Positions 7,957-16,150 are shown, counted from the first letter of the stretch. The stretch: 64,000 nucleotides of DNA from an uncultured Sulfurovum sp. (GCA_902727895.1 CACVAP010000011.1:103413-167412), one strand, 5' to 3'. Translations and numbers: made by a program. Notes: generated by a model from the sequence alone, not told the origin.

Positions 7957-8847
7957 TTAAATAGGTGGGCTAAAGGCTATTGGTGCTTTTTTAGGAACAA
8001 GCCAAATATTTTTTTCCAATCCCATTATCTCAGAGCTAACCTGTTGACGATTACTCTCTTCTAAAATACTAACACGAACCCGTCTAAACACTTCTCCAAT
8101 GGGAATCTCTTCATCATCTAAATATTTCATAAGTGCATAAGTGTAAGCACCGTGTCCATCATCATGAAGACTATAATCTTTTGCTCTTTGATTACGCTCA
8201 GTGGCATAAGAAACTAAAGTTGAAGGAGGTAATTTATAGCTATACTTTTCTTTCTCCACAAAAACTTGAACATCTTCTTTAACCCCATCATCATAACGAA
8301 TGGTAGTACCCCTAAACCCTTCTAAACTAAAGTTACCTCTAAAGTTATTTTTATTTTGAAGCTTCTCATTTTCTACAATATAATGCTCTTGATAATCTCT
8401 ACATACATCCAGAGCAATAATGCTATGTCGTGCTTTAACCTTTTTTAAAAAGTCATAAAACTTAAAAATACTGACTAATGTTGGTCGATCTTTATCGGTC
8501 ATCATTAAAAACTGTTCTGAACTATTTTTATGAAGCGTGTTTCCATGCCCAGCAAAGTAAATAAATACAAGGGTATTGTTCGCTTCAATGTTACCTTTTA
8601 ACCCCTCTAAGGTTTCGTTCAATTGATCTAAAGTACTATCAAGAAGCAAAGTAACATCAAAACCTATATTTTCTAATGTCTCTTTGATCCCTATTGCGTC
8701 ACTTATAGGGTTCTTTAACGTATTTCCTCTATAGTCTTGGTTACCAATCACCAAAGCAACTCTATTAATGGGTACTTTCTGGACTTTTGGCTCAATATAA
8801 CACCCTGTCAACACAATAATAAACAAAAACATCACTATTTGTCTCAT
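7957..8847 (-). CDS. Caspase-family (C14-like) lipoprotein peptidase
   Basis: 296 aa. The N-terminus MRQIVMFLFIIVLTGC is a lipoprotein signal with lipobox LTGC (Cys16). The caspase-hemoglobinase fold is seen in ALVIGNQDYRGNTLKNPISDA, the LVFIYFAGHG strand with catalytic His101, and IIALDVCRD with catalytic Cys149. Later GAYTYALMKYL is also typical of prokaryotic caspase homologues. Family knowledge: these cysteine peptidases usually cleave after basic residues; bacterial substrates are mostly unknown. A lipidated form would sit on the periplasmic face of a membrane. A G7 run lies at the Shine-Dalgarno position. The OMP gene follows by 15 bp, and a lipoprotein pair is divergent. Confidence 0.8.
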   Translation of the reverse strand: MRQIVMFLFIIVLTGCYIEPKVQKVPINRVALVIGNQDYRGNTLKNPISDAIGIKETLENIGFDVTLLLDSTLDQLNETLEGLKGNIEANNTLVFIYFAGHGNTLHKNSSEQFLMMTDKDRPTLVSIFKFYDFLKKVKARHSIIALDVCRDYQEHYIVENEKLQNKNNFRGNFSLEGFRGTTIRYDDGVKEDVQVFVEKEKYSYKLPPSTLVSYATERNQRAKDYSLHDDGHGAYTYALMKYLDDEEIPIGEVFRRVRVSILEESNRQQVSSEIMGLEKNIWLVPKKAPIAFSPPI

Positions 8848-8854
8848 TTAACTG

Positions 8855-8861
8855 CCCCCCC
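8855..8861 (-). repeat. G7 homopolymer at the ribosome-binding site of the caspase gene
   Basis: On the minus strand GGGGGGG is followed by CAGTTAA and then the ATG at 8847, so the G-run takes the Shine-Dalgarno place with 7-nt spacing. Poly-G tracts are the usual phase-variable repeats in Campylobacterota. At seven bases mutability may be modest. Confidence 0.6.
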
Positions 8862-8907
8862 TCAAAAATTTTGGTAGAATTGTAACATGTTATCAAAGGA
8901 GTTACAC

Positions 8908-9411
8908 TTGAAATATCTATCAATTTTTACGGGGATATCCCTAATGCTTTACACCACGGCTTGTACAACAACTAAACCTATTCAAGTTGCTTCAACCAAA
9001 CCTATTAAACTTGCTTCAAATGAACCTACCCCAATAGGAGGGGGTAACCCTGAGGTCATTAATGACTGCTTTGGACTTAAGAAAGCTGAGAAGGAACACT
9101 GTTTTAACCACTTCTTTCCAAAGCACAACCTCTTAATCCATCCAAATCATGGAAAAATAATTAGATTAGCAGGACGAGGAGACAGTGTTGAAAGAAGAGA
9201 TCTTAACCTTACTAGCGATGATGAGTTAGTACTACTCTATCTTGATACCACCCATGTTAAACTACCACTTCACTCAAATGTAGAAGCCAGTCTATTCTCT
9301 TACCACAAGAATACTGTAGTACTTAACATTGATGCAAAAGAAATAGAAGATAAAATTATTTTAACCGATAACGATGGAACTATTATTCTTGAATATACGG
9401 TGAACCGATAA
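8908..9411 (+). CDS. Small lipoprotein with GGNPEV motif
   Basis: About 167 aa from TTG 8908. This start is preferred over ATG 8887 because AAAGGAG (8895-8901) precedes it by 6 nt and it gives a clean leader MKYLSIFTGISLMLYTTAC (lipid-acceptor Cys19). A short repeat follows (TKPIQVAS, TKPIKLAS), then GGGNPEVINDCFGL and CFNHFFPKHN; the two Cys may pair. The C-terminal 90 residues are beta-like (LVLLYLDTTHVKLPLH, NTVVLNIDAKEI). -10 box TAGAAT at 8875-8880. Its stop overlaps the ATG of the next gene (TAATG). The GGNPEV string recurs in the 60-aa secreted protein at 11.7 kb. No family recognised. Confidence 0.6.
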   Translation: MKYLSIFTGISLMLYTTACTTTKPIQVASTKPIKLASNEPTPIGGGNPEVINDCFGLKKAEKEHCFNHFFPKHNLLIHPNHGKIIRLAGRGDSVERRDLNLTSDDELVLLYLDTTHVKLPLHSNVEASLFSYHKNTVVLNIDAKEIEDKIILTDNDGTIILEYTVNR

Positions 9412-11639
9412 TGTTTCATTACATTGTTCCCGTACTCTTTAGCCTCCTATTTATTGGATGTGGTAGTGATGCAAGTCAACATGAACCACGTGAAGAGAAG
9501 AGTTTATATTTTGTAGACTCTCCTACCAATGGTATTGACTATGCTTGTGGCGAACGTTTAGGTGTTACTAAAACCTACACCTTAAATGGCTTAAGTAAAC
9601 ATGGTGCATTTAAATGTGTCTACTCCCCCATTAACTTTTCTTTAGGAAGCTTACATTTAGGCAGCATCGACAGTGTGGTAGATGGTCAAACCATCTACCC
9701 TCAAGATTTAGTCGAAAGTTTTAACGGTGACTTTAACAATAAAGAAGTACTTAAAATAGCCATACTTTTACAATCTCTAAATGACAACAACAGTTCTGAA
9801 TATATTAATATACCTCAAAGTACTAAAGACAACATCACCCTAACAACGTTAAAAGACCTAAGCATTGAAGAATTAAACCAAGCCATTGTTAAAATGGGAA
9901 TAACGCCTGTATCTGCTGATGAAGCCCGTGTGCATCTCATTTTAAATTCACCCAATGTACAAAGTGGGAAACCAAGCATTGAAACCTTTGAAGAAGAGAT
10001 TTCAAACGAATTAACCGTGGGAAATACCATTGGTGAACTAAACATCAACAAAGGAGATGGAGCACTTATCTATCCTTTTCTTTTAGAAGGTGAGGGCAAA
10101 GAGCATTTTATACTCAACAACAATGGAAAGCTTATTTTAACCCAAAGTTTTACCACAGCTCAAACACTTGAACTAAATGTCACCGTTAGCAATGAATTTG
10201 GATACAGTACAGCCCCTTTAACTATTCATGTCAAAGATTCAGGGAAAATAGGAAAAGCCCAAATCGGACGACTTAAAGAGGCGAACGTTAAGATTTTTAA
10301 ACTGCTTGACAATGGCACAAAAGAGTTACTCTCCACAGAAAAAACAAACAGCACAGGCAGTCTAAACCTACTTGGAAATTTTGACTTACATACAGAATTA
10401 CTTGAAGACCATAGTTTTTACATCTATGAGGTCAATGAAGGGTTTGATGTAGATGTTGATGACGATGGAAAAGAAGATAGTAGCCAAACTAAAAATCATG
10501 GAACAATGCACCTTATCTCTAAAGGGATTTGGATTAAAAATGCAAATCAAAAAATACGGGTTACCCCTCTTTCTGAAATGCTTTACACGTACTTAGAACG
10601 TGATAACTTTGAGAACATAGAAGAGAGTTTAACAAAGTATTCAGAAATACTCCTCAAAGCCTCGTTAGATACAGACACTACTGTAAACGCTAAAGACATC
10701 ATGCTCTTTAACCCTTTACAAGACAAAGCCCTACTCTATGAGACTTTAACATACAACAATACCTACGCTAACATAGTCCATCAACTACGAACAGGGAATT
10801 CTACTTATAAAAGTAGTATTTTCAATGCTTTTGTGGTTGAGTCTTTTCAAGCCAATGCCATTGAAATTGTCGGTTCTAGTATTTATACTATTGATATGAT
10901 GGGGACAGGTGAATTTAATATTTATGATTTGGAGACTAAAGAGAAGATAGGAGGCTTAAAACTTCCTAATGCTCCTTTTGAGGAAGATACGCATGTGCTT
11001 TATGTTAATACCCTTACTTCATTTATAAATATTTTCAGCTTGCAAGATTGGTCTTATGCAATAAGTATAATCAATCAAGCTAAACCTATTCTAGTAGGTG
11101 AACCTAGTATAAAAACTGCTCTACTAAGTGGTAGTTTTCAACATACAGCGATAGGGTACAGTCAAGCAATACACCTTTTTGGTCAAGAGAAACAAAACCA
11201 CCAATATGATGTTTTAAATAATGGGAATACAAAAAGTATTAAATTTTTTAATGTTGATAACGATAACCAGTTCTATCAATTTGAATTTGACTCTAAACTA
11301 ACAAGTATTGATAGTCTGTGGGTTAAAAGTGAGTATCTATATGTCATAGGTGACAATAAAATTCATATTTTTACTGAAACAAATACAGAAGCTACTTTAG
11401 ATGGAGTTTATACTTCACGTAATGTTAGAGGAAATATTATTGGGATTGAAAAAGATACAATGTATGTTTTAAACGAAAGCTTACTAACACTTTATAATAT
11501 TAGCTCTTCTTTAAATCCAAAATTTATAGAAGAGTTTAGCGTACCATTTACATATAAACTTGGTATTAAAACCAATAACAATTACATTACTACTGGTTCT
11601 CAAATTATTGATATAGAGGCTTTAAGAGCCTCCATCTAA
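9411..11639 (+). CDS. Large surface lipoprotein with cadherin-like region and propeller-like C-terminus
   Basis: 742 aa. Lipoprotein leader MFHYIVPVLFSLLFIGC (Cys17). Around residues 195-275 is a cadherin-like Ig segment (NNNGKLILTQSF, LELNVTVSNEFGYSTAPLTI, the 'alternative ending' strand pattern). Residues 285-370 resemble a carboxypeptidase-regulatory-like beta domain with a DVDVDDDGKED acidic, possibly Ca-binding loop. The last 260 residues contain repeated strand blocks (GSSIYTIDMMGTGEFNIYDLE, SLWVKSEYLYVIGDN, GIEKDTMYVLNESLLTLYNIS) like LVIVD-type beta-propeller repeats. Such proteins usually bind surfaces, carbohydrates or partner proteins. It is translationally coupled to the preceding lipoprotein and so probably acts with it. 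Domain names are by pattern only. Confidence 0.55.
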   Translation: MFHYIVPVLFSLLFIGCGSDASQHEPREEKSLYFVDSPTNGIDYACGERLGVTKTYTLNGLSKHGAFKCVYSPINFSLGSLHLGSIDSVVDGQTIYPQDLVESFNGDFNNKEVLKIAILLQSLNDNNSSEYINIPQSTKDNITLTTLKDLSIEELNQAIVKMGITPVSADEARVHLILNSPNVQSGKPSIETFEEEISNELTVGNTIGELNINKGDGALIYPFLLEGEGKEHFILNNNGKLILTQSFTTAQTLELNVTVSNEFGYSTAPLTIHVKDSGKIGKAQIGRLKEANVKIFKLLDNGTKELLSTEKTNSTGSLNLLGNFDLHTELLEDHSFYIYEVNEGFDVDVDDDGKEDSSQTKNHGTMHLISKGIWIKNANQKIRVTPLSEMLYTYLERDNFENIEESLTKYSEILLKASLDTDTTVNAKDIMLFNPLQDKALLYETLTYNNTYANIVHQLRTGNSTYKSSIFNAFVVESFQANAIEIVGSSIYTIDMMGTGEFNIYDLETKEKIGGLKLPNAPFEEDTHVLYVNTLTSFINIFSLQDWSYAISIINQAKPILVGEPSIKTALLSGSFQHTAIGYSQAIHLFGQEKQNHQYDVLNNGNTKSIKFFNVDNDNQFYQFEFDSKLTSIDSLWVKSEYLYVIGDNKIHIFTETNTEATLDGVYTSRNVRGNIIGIEKDTMYVLNESLLTLYNISSSLNPKFIEEFSVPFTYKLGIKTNNNYITTGSQIIDIEALRASI

Positions 11640-11648
11640 GAAATTATT

Positions 11649-11831
11649 TTAAATAATATCATTTGAACTGCGACAAAGCCCAAGAGCTCTCATATAAGGA
11701 TCACAATTCCCAAAAACTGTCGTAGGGTTACCCTTCTTAACAAAAACCTCAGGATTACCACCCAAGTCCGAAGCTGTAGCAACAGCACCTAACACCAAAA
11801 CAACACTCATAAATTTCATAAATCTTTTCAT
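11649..11831 (-). CDS. 60-aa secreted small protein sharing GGNPEV
   Basis: Signal peptide MKRFMKFMSVVLVLGAVATA with cleavage near Ala-Ser, leaving about 40 residues that begin SDLGGNPEV and contain two Cys (FGNCDPYMRALGLC). RBS AAGGATAAATT precedes ATG 11831. The mature peptide shares GGNPEV plus a nearby Cys pair with the lipoprotein at 8908. It converges on the lipoprotein operon with 9 bp between stops. The function is unknown; a secreted signal, partner or inhibitor are all open. Its clean signal peptide and RBS make it a credible gene despite its size. Confidence 0.6.
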   Translation of the reverse strand: MKRFMKFMSVVLVLGAVATASDLGGNPEVFVKKGNPTTVFGNCDPYMRALGLCRSSNDII

Positions 11832-11908
11832 AATTTATCCTTTAATGACATAGACATTTAACTCTTATAGTCACTTAACAAAGAATTAACATCTAAAATG
11901 ATAAAATC

Positions 11909-11990
11909 ATGAGTGTTACCTCATATACACCTTTCCTAATGTTGCCAGACATTTAATGTGCTATATGGTGGTAATAGAGATATCACTCAT
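11909..11990. other. Long imperfect hairpin, possible structured RNA
   Basis: ATGAGTG (11909-11915) pairs with CACTCAT (11984-11990). Inside, CTC/GAG and CACC/GGTG helices continue with small mismatches, and the tip holds AATGT-TGCCAG-ACATT. The element lies in the 404-bp gap between the 60-aa gene and the small ORF at 12236, about 80 nt upstream of the former's start on the minus strand. It might be a leader structure of that gene or a separate RNA. No known riboswitch class was recognised. Confidence 0.3.
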
Positions 11991-12235
11991 CATCTACTTA
12001 ACTGTTTTTAATAAAACAATACACTAACTTTAATCCACTTTATTTTTTAATAATCTCTCATTATGCTACCTCCTATATATTCAATTATAGTAGTATATAA
12101 ATAAATTACTTAATTTTAAATTAAAACTTACATAACTTATTTATTTTTTGTCATAATTATTATTTTTTAATTATTTAAGAAATATTTTATATTATAGTGC
12201 TAGAATGAAGATAGATAAAATTTTAAGGAGATTCC

Positions 12236-12325
12236 ATGGATGCCATCAAATTAAAAAGCACAAACATTCTCAACCGACTTAGTAGTTTAAAATACTACTA
12301 CATAAGGATGTCTCAATGCCCCTAA
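12236..12325 (+). CDS. 29-codon small ORF, possible leader peptide
   Basis: ATG 12236 has a strong AAGGAG (12224-12229) at 6-nt spacing, and a TATTAT-like -10 lies near 12190. It encodes MDAIKLKSTNILNRLSSLKY and continues for nine more residues. The stop overlaps the start of the next ORF (12316) by 10 bp, which suggests translational coupling. It could be a genuine small protein, a toxin-like peptide or only a leader. There is no homology I can name. Confidence 0.4.
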   Translation: MDAIKLKSTNILNRLSSLKYYYIRMSQCP

Positions 12326-12561
12326 GTTATGATTTAAAATTTTTTCAAAAAATTCTAAAAAAAGAGTTAAACAAAAATAAAGAGCACGTTTCAAAAATAA
12401 AAATAGAGGATATGGGAAGCTATATCACTGTCTTTATCATATGTTACAAGCAAACTTCAATATTTAGAGTTTCAAAGGAAAATGTTGTGGAGATGAATAA
12501 CAATACTAAAGAAAATTATTCTTTAAAATACCTTGTTAAAAATATAAGATGGGATACTTAA
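12316..12561 (+). CDS. Hypothetical 81-aa protein
   Basis: Basic, Lys-rich small protein (MPLSYDLKFFQKILKKELNK) with a beta-prone middle (SYITVFIICYKQTSIFRVS). AAGG at 12304-12307 precedes ATG 12316 within the end of the overlapping small ORF. It sits 65 bp upstream of the HicB-like gene; toxin-antitoxin pairs are arranged this way, but no HicA features (dsRBD fold with catalytic His) are visible. The function is unknown. Codon use is like the AT-rich neighbours. Confidence 0.45.
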   Translation: MPLSYDLKFFQKILKKELNKNKEHVSKIKIEDMGSYITVFIICYKQTSIFRVSKENVVEMNNNTKENYSLKYLVKNIRWDT

Positions 12562-12626
12562 TTCCATGTTATATTTCAAACAATATCCATGGGTCTCTTT
12601 AGTATTACTTGAAGGAGAATACTGCA

Positions 12627-13058
12627 ATGCTACATGAAAAAATACTTGTTTCTTTTGTTTATGAAGAGGGCTATAATTTTGTTTTAATAGTTCCAGATGT
12701 AGGCAATGAACTAATGGTTAGAGCTAAAACACAATCAGAAGTAATACGTAAAGCAATTCGCGCCTTACGTGAAAACTATACTGACAATCTTATGGAGTTA
12801 TCTCCCAGCCCTATTGATATCTATACTGAAGAATATAAAAATAGTAAAGGCATACCTAAACATGCCATTCTATATCCACTACCTGTTAAAATTGGAAAAA
12901 GGAAAAAAGTATTTAAACGCTTTACCTCCTCAATGGATGAAAAACTATTAGAAGAAATTGAAGCCTTTACTAAAAGTAAAAAAATAAAAAAGAGTGATTT
13001 CTTTGCGAAAGCAAGTAGAGAATATATTCAAGGTTATGATAGGCAGAATATAAAATAG
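12627..13058 (+). CDS. HicB-like protein with C-terminal ribbon-helix-helix
   Basis: 143 aa from ATG 12627, which has GAAGGAG (12611-12617) upstream; a TTG at 12609 would place the ribosome site inside the gene. The N-terminal part (FVLIVPDVGNELMVRAKTQSE, then IRKAIRAL) follows the HicB partial RNase-H-like pattern. The C-terminal part (FTSSMDEKLLEEIEAF then KSDFFAKASREYI) is a ribbon-helix-helix DNA-binding segment. Family knowledge: HicB antitoxins neutralise HicA and autoregulate. No HicA is adjacent, so it is either orphan or paired with the unknown 81-aa protein. A bidirectional hairpin terminator follows. Confidence 0.55.
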   Translation: MLHEKILVSFVYEEGYNFVLIVPDVGNELMVRAKTQSEVIRKAIRALRENYTDNLMELSPSPIDIYTEEYKNSKGIPKHAILYPLPVKIGKRKKVFKRFTSSMDEKLLEEIEAFTKSKKIKKSDFFAKASREYIQGYDRQNIK

Positions 13059-13072
13059 TAAATAGATAATAA

Positions 13073-13100
13073 AAAGGCTTAGTCCTACGACTATGCCTTT
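13073..13100. terminator. Bidirectional hairpin between convergent genes
   Basis: AAAGGC-T-TAGTC, loop CTAC, GACTA-T-GCCTTT: an 11-bp stem with one T-T mismatch. On the minus strand it is followed by TTATTATC, a usable U-rich tail; on the plus strand by AAAAC. It separates the HicB-like gene from the membrane protein gene. Confidence 0.6.
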
Positions 13101-13446
13101 AAAACTCTTCCTTAGTCTTAGCACTCTCAACAATAGAAACTACCAACGTATATAAGTTAGCAATAATTGCACCAACCACAAGACCTGTAATAAGATTATC
13201 ATGTGAAGCTGTATTTCCAAATTGGAACATGAAAAATGCTGGGATTAGGTGTAAGTCGGCTACCAATGAACCTGCTAAAAGTTCGGCAGCTAGTAAATTT
13301 CTAACACCTAGTTTTAAAATACTTGAAATAAAATTAATACTCGCAGCTGCAAAAAGTGCTGTTGCTGAATGTTCAAAAAGAAATGCTACAGATGTAGTTA
13401 GAGACATTAACGCAAAAAATATATAAAAGACTTTTCCCCAATTCAT
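13099..13446 (-). CDS. Small integral membrane protein (DUF6394-like)
   Basis: 115 aa with about three hydrophobic spans (VFYIFFALMSLTTSVAFLF, ATALFAAASINFISSILKLG, LITGLVVGAIIANLYTLVV) and a charged C-terminal tail (ESAKTKEEF). It resembles the small DUF6394 proteins found in this phylum; that name is from memory and untested. Transcribed alone, convergent with the HicB-like gene. It begins just beyond the secF terminator. No active-site motif is visible. Confidence 0.5.
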   Translation of the reverse strand: MNWGKVFYIFFALMSLTTSVAFLFEHSATALFAAASINFISSILKLGVRNLLAAELLAGSLVADLHLIPAFFMFQFGNTASHDNLITGLVVGAIIANLYTLVVSIVESAKTKEEF

Positions 13447-13531
13447 GGATACTCCTCAGTATAAACAATTTAAAAAAATAATTTATAATGGTATTATTTT
13501 TTTAAATGGTTTAAATTACCTTAACAACAAA

Positions 13532-13556
13532 GAACTACCAAAAGAATTGGTAGTTC
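13532..13556 (-). terminator. Intrinsic terminator of yajC-secD-secF
   Basis: GAACTACCAA, loop AAGAA, TTGGTAGTTC: a perfect 10-bp stem 12 bp after the secF stop. On the minus strand it is followed by TTTGTTGTTAA, a U-rich tail. Confidence 0.7.
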
Positions 13557-13568
13557 CTACTGTTAAAA

Positions 13569-14540
13569 TTAAATACTTCCTTGTTCAAATTGAGCACGTT
13601 GTTTGTCACGCTCTTTTTGACGTTTGGCTCCAGCAGCCTCTTTTTCTCTAAATTCTGAAACTGAAAAATTTAACCACATCAAAATTGGTGATGCAACAAA
13701 AATAGATGAATAAGTACCCACAACCACACCAACTAAAAGTGTAAATGAGAAACCAGCAATAATCTCTCCACCAAATAGAAACAATGTTAAAACAACAAAG
13801 AAAGTTGTTAACGAAGTAAGTGTTGTACGTGACAATGTTCTTGTTACAGACTCATCTATTACTTCTTCCATCTTTGCTGACTTAATAGTACGAATACCTT
13901 CACGAATACGGTCAAATACAATAACTGTATCATTCAGTGAATACCCTAAAATAGTCAAAATAGCAGCTAGAATTGGTAAGTTTATGTCAACTTGGAAAAG
14001 TGCTAACATACCCATAGCAATGGTAACATCATGAATTAAAGCAACTACAGAAGCCACAGCAAAACGCCACTCAAATCTAAATGATAAGTAAATTAAAATA
14101 CCTATAATAGAAAGAAGCATAGCCATAAGACCTTTAGTCTTTAACTCATCACCAACTGAAGGTCCTACTAAGTCTACACGTCTAATTTCAAATGTTCCTG
14201 TGGTAGCTAACATCTCTTGTACTTCTAATTTAGCCCCACCTTTAACCGACTTAGAAGCATGCTTAGTACGGATAACAATTTCAGAGTCAGATCCAAACTT
14301 AGTAACTGTCGCTCCAGCATACTTTGCATGTTTTGTAACAATGTCTCTTACTTGATCAATAGGTGCTACACCTTCGTACTGTACTTGAATAATGGTTCCA
14401 CCAGCAAAGTCAATACCATAGTTAAGTCCTTTAGTAAAGAGAAGTGCTAAAGAAGCTAAAATTAAAACAGCAGAAAAAATTGCTGTTTTCTTAGCGTTAG
14501 CCATAAAGCCAACAGCTTTTTTATACTTAAATACTTCCAT
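13569..14540 (-). CDS. secF: Protein translocase subunit SecF
   Basis: 323 aa. The N-terminal TM (FSAVLILASLALLF) is followed by the conserved GLNYGIDFAGGTIIQVQ, a periplasmic loop, then five TM segments. These include the SecF signature SLNDTVIVFDRIRE and LTSLTTFFVVLTLFLFGG. With SecD it uses the proton gradient to pull preproteins out of SecYEG on the periplasmic side. The ATG shares one base with the secD stop, so the two are translationally coupled. Length is normal. Terminator follows. Confidence 0.95.
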   Translation of the reverse strand: MEVFKYKKAVGFMANAKKTAIFSAVLILASLALLFTKGLNYGIDFAGGTIIQVQYEGVAPIDQVRDIVTKHAKYAGATVTKFGSDSEIVIRTKHASKSVKGGAKLEVQEMLATTGTFEIRRVDLVGPSVGDELKTKGLMAMLLSIIGILIYLSFRFEWRFAVASVVALIHDVTIAMGMLALFQVDINLPILAAILTILGYSLNDTVIVFDRIREGIRTIKSAKMEEVIDESVTRTLSRTTLTSLTTFFVVLTLFLFGGEIIAGFSFTLLVGVVVGTYSSIFVASPILMWLNFSVSEFREKEAAGAKRQKERDKQRAQFEQGSI

Positions 14541-16150
14541 TATTTTGCTCCTTTTTTAGAAACATTTTTTTCGGAAACATCTTTTTTAATTCCAAACCAG
14601 AAACCAAGTTTCTTTTTGTCCATCTTAGGTAGTAACCATTGGTAAATACCATGTGTACCTAAAATAGCTGTTAGCATAGATGCCAAAATACCAATACTAA
14701 TGGTCAAAGAAAACCCTTTAATAGGTCCCGTTCCATAAGCAAAAAGTACCACAGCAGCAATTAGCGTCGTAATGTTTGCATCCCAAATTGCTGTAAAAGC
14801 ATTGTTGTACCCTTGCTCAATGGACTTAGTCAGTGTTGACCCTGAGTGCAACAACTCACGAATACGTTCATTAATAATAACGTTTGCATCAACAGCCATA
14901 CCAACGGTCAAGACAATACCTGCCATACCTGGAAGTGTTAGTGTCGCTTCAAACATTGACATAACAGCCAAAATAAGGAAAAGGTTCGCAACAAGTGCTA
15001 AGTTAGAAATAATCCCAGCTGCACCATAATAAAGAACCATAAATATGATTACAGCTAAGAAACCAACAACAAGCGCAATCAAACTCGCTTTAATATTGTC
15101 TGCTCCAAGGCTTGGTCCAATACTTCGTTGACTTTCAACTTGTACAGGAGCTAACAATGCACCTGAACGAAGAGCAATGGAAATATCATTTGCTTCTTGT
15201 GCTGTAAATGCACCAGTAATCTGAACATTTCCACCACCAATTCTTTGTACAATGTTTGGTGCTGTATAGACTTCACCATCTAGAACAACAGCCATACGCT
15301 TACCTACTGATTTCTCAGTAAAGTCACCAAATATTTTTGCACCTTGTCCATTAAGTGAAAAAGTAACCATTGGTCGGTTAGATTTTTCTTCATAAGCTAC
15401 TTTTGCATCTGTTAACATTGAACCATCTAAAATAGGTACTGAATAAAGTAAATATTTTGTCTCGTTACTTTCTACATCTGGTAAAATCACATCACCATAA
15501 CTTTTTGCTTCTGCCTCAGACATCGAGTAAACACGATTTGCTCTCTCTTCATCCACTGCCATCATTTGAAGGTGTGCAGCTTTAGCAATAAGTGATTTAA
15601 TACGATCTTCATCTTCTTGTGTTTTAATCCCAGGGACTTCAACAAGAATTCGTTCACTTCCTTGTTTTGCAACAGTTGGTTCTGCTAATCCAAACATATT
15701 TAAACGATTACGAATGGTCTCAACAGCCTGATCAATCGCAGCCAGCTCTGTTTTCTTCGCCAATTCTTCTGTTAAAGAAAGTTCATAAGACAAACCTTTT
15801 TTTACAATTTTATTCTCAGCAAAACTCTCTGCTAACATTGCATCAACATTTTTAGCATCGTCTTCATCTAAAAGTTCAAAAACAACTTTATCACCATCAA
15901 TCTTTAAAGCGTCATAAACAATATCGTCATCATCTAAATTATATTTTAGTGAGGTTCCTATTGATTTTACTTTTGACGCCAATGCCATTTCTGTTTTTAC
16001 AGAAAGTAACATATGGAGTCCCCCTTGCAGATCAAGACCGAGGGTAATTTTCTTTCCTTCGTCACTTTGTGTTAATGAAGGGACTGAAAAGACCACTCCA
16101 AACACAAATGCAAAGAAAAAGATAACAACTCTATAATTTAAGTTACCCAT
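14540..16150 (-). CDS. secD: Protein translocase subunit SecD
   Basis: 536 aa. N-terminal TM then GLDLQGGLHMLLSV (the D1 motif), a large periplasmic P1 domain (ETIRNRLNMFGLAEP, GSERILVEVPG), and the C-terminal six-TM bundle with LPGMAGIVLTVGMAVDANVIINERIRE split over TM4. The Asp and Arg there are the proton-path residues known for SecDF. Middle gene of yajC-secD-secF, 3 bp after yajC. Start MGNLNYRVVIFF is directly before the first TM, as expected. Confidence 0.95.
   Translation of the reverse strand: MGNLNYRVVIFFFAFVFGVVFSVPSLTQSDEGKKITLGLDLQGGLHMLLSVKTEMALASKVKSIGTSLKYNLDDDDIVYDALKIDGDKVVFELLDEDDAKNVDAMLAESFAENKIVKKGLSYELSLTEELAKKTELAAIDQAVETIRNRLNMFGLAEPTVAKQGSERILVEVPGIKTQEDEDRIKSLIAKAAHLQMMAVDEERANRVYSMSEAEAKSYGDVILPDVESNETKYLLYSVPILDGSMLTDAKVAYEEKSNRPMVTFSLNGQGAKIFGDFTEKSVGKRMAVVLDGEVYTAPNIVQRIGGGNVQITGAFTAQEANDISIALRSGALLAPVQVESQRSIGPSLGADNIKASLIALVVGFLAVIIFMVLYYGAAGIISNLALVANLFLILAVMSMFEATLTLPGMAGIVLTVGMAVDANVIINERIRELLHSGSTLTKSIEQGYNNAFTAIWDANITTLIAAVVLFAYGTGPIKGFSLTISIGILASMLTAILGTHGIYQWLLPKMDKKKLGFWFGIKKDVSEKNVSKKGAK

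Noticed and set aside
12020..12027. Another TACACTAA upstream of the 60-aa gene and small ORF
   Set aside because: A single 8-mer of this composition is expected several times by chance in 64 kb; it lacks an 11-bp-phased partner.
12284..12302. AGTAGT-TTAAAAT-ACTACT inverted repeat as terminator or operator
   Set aside because: Only a 6-bp AT-rich stem within a small ORF; too weak to call.
13445..13651. Plus-strand ORF of 68 codons over the secF terminator
   Set aside because: It runs through the terminator hairpin and antisense to secF; no ribosome site.
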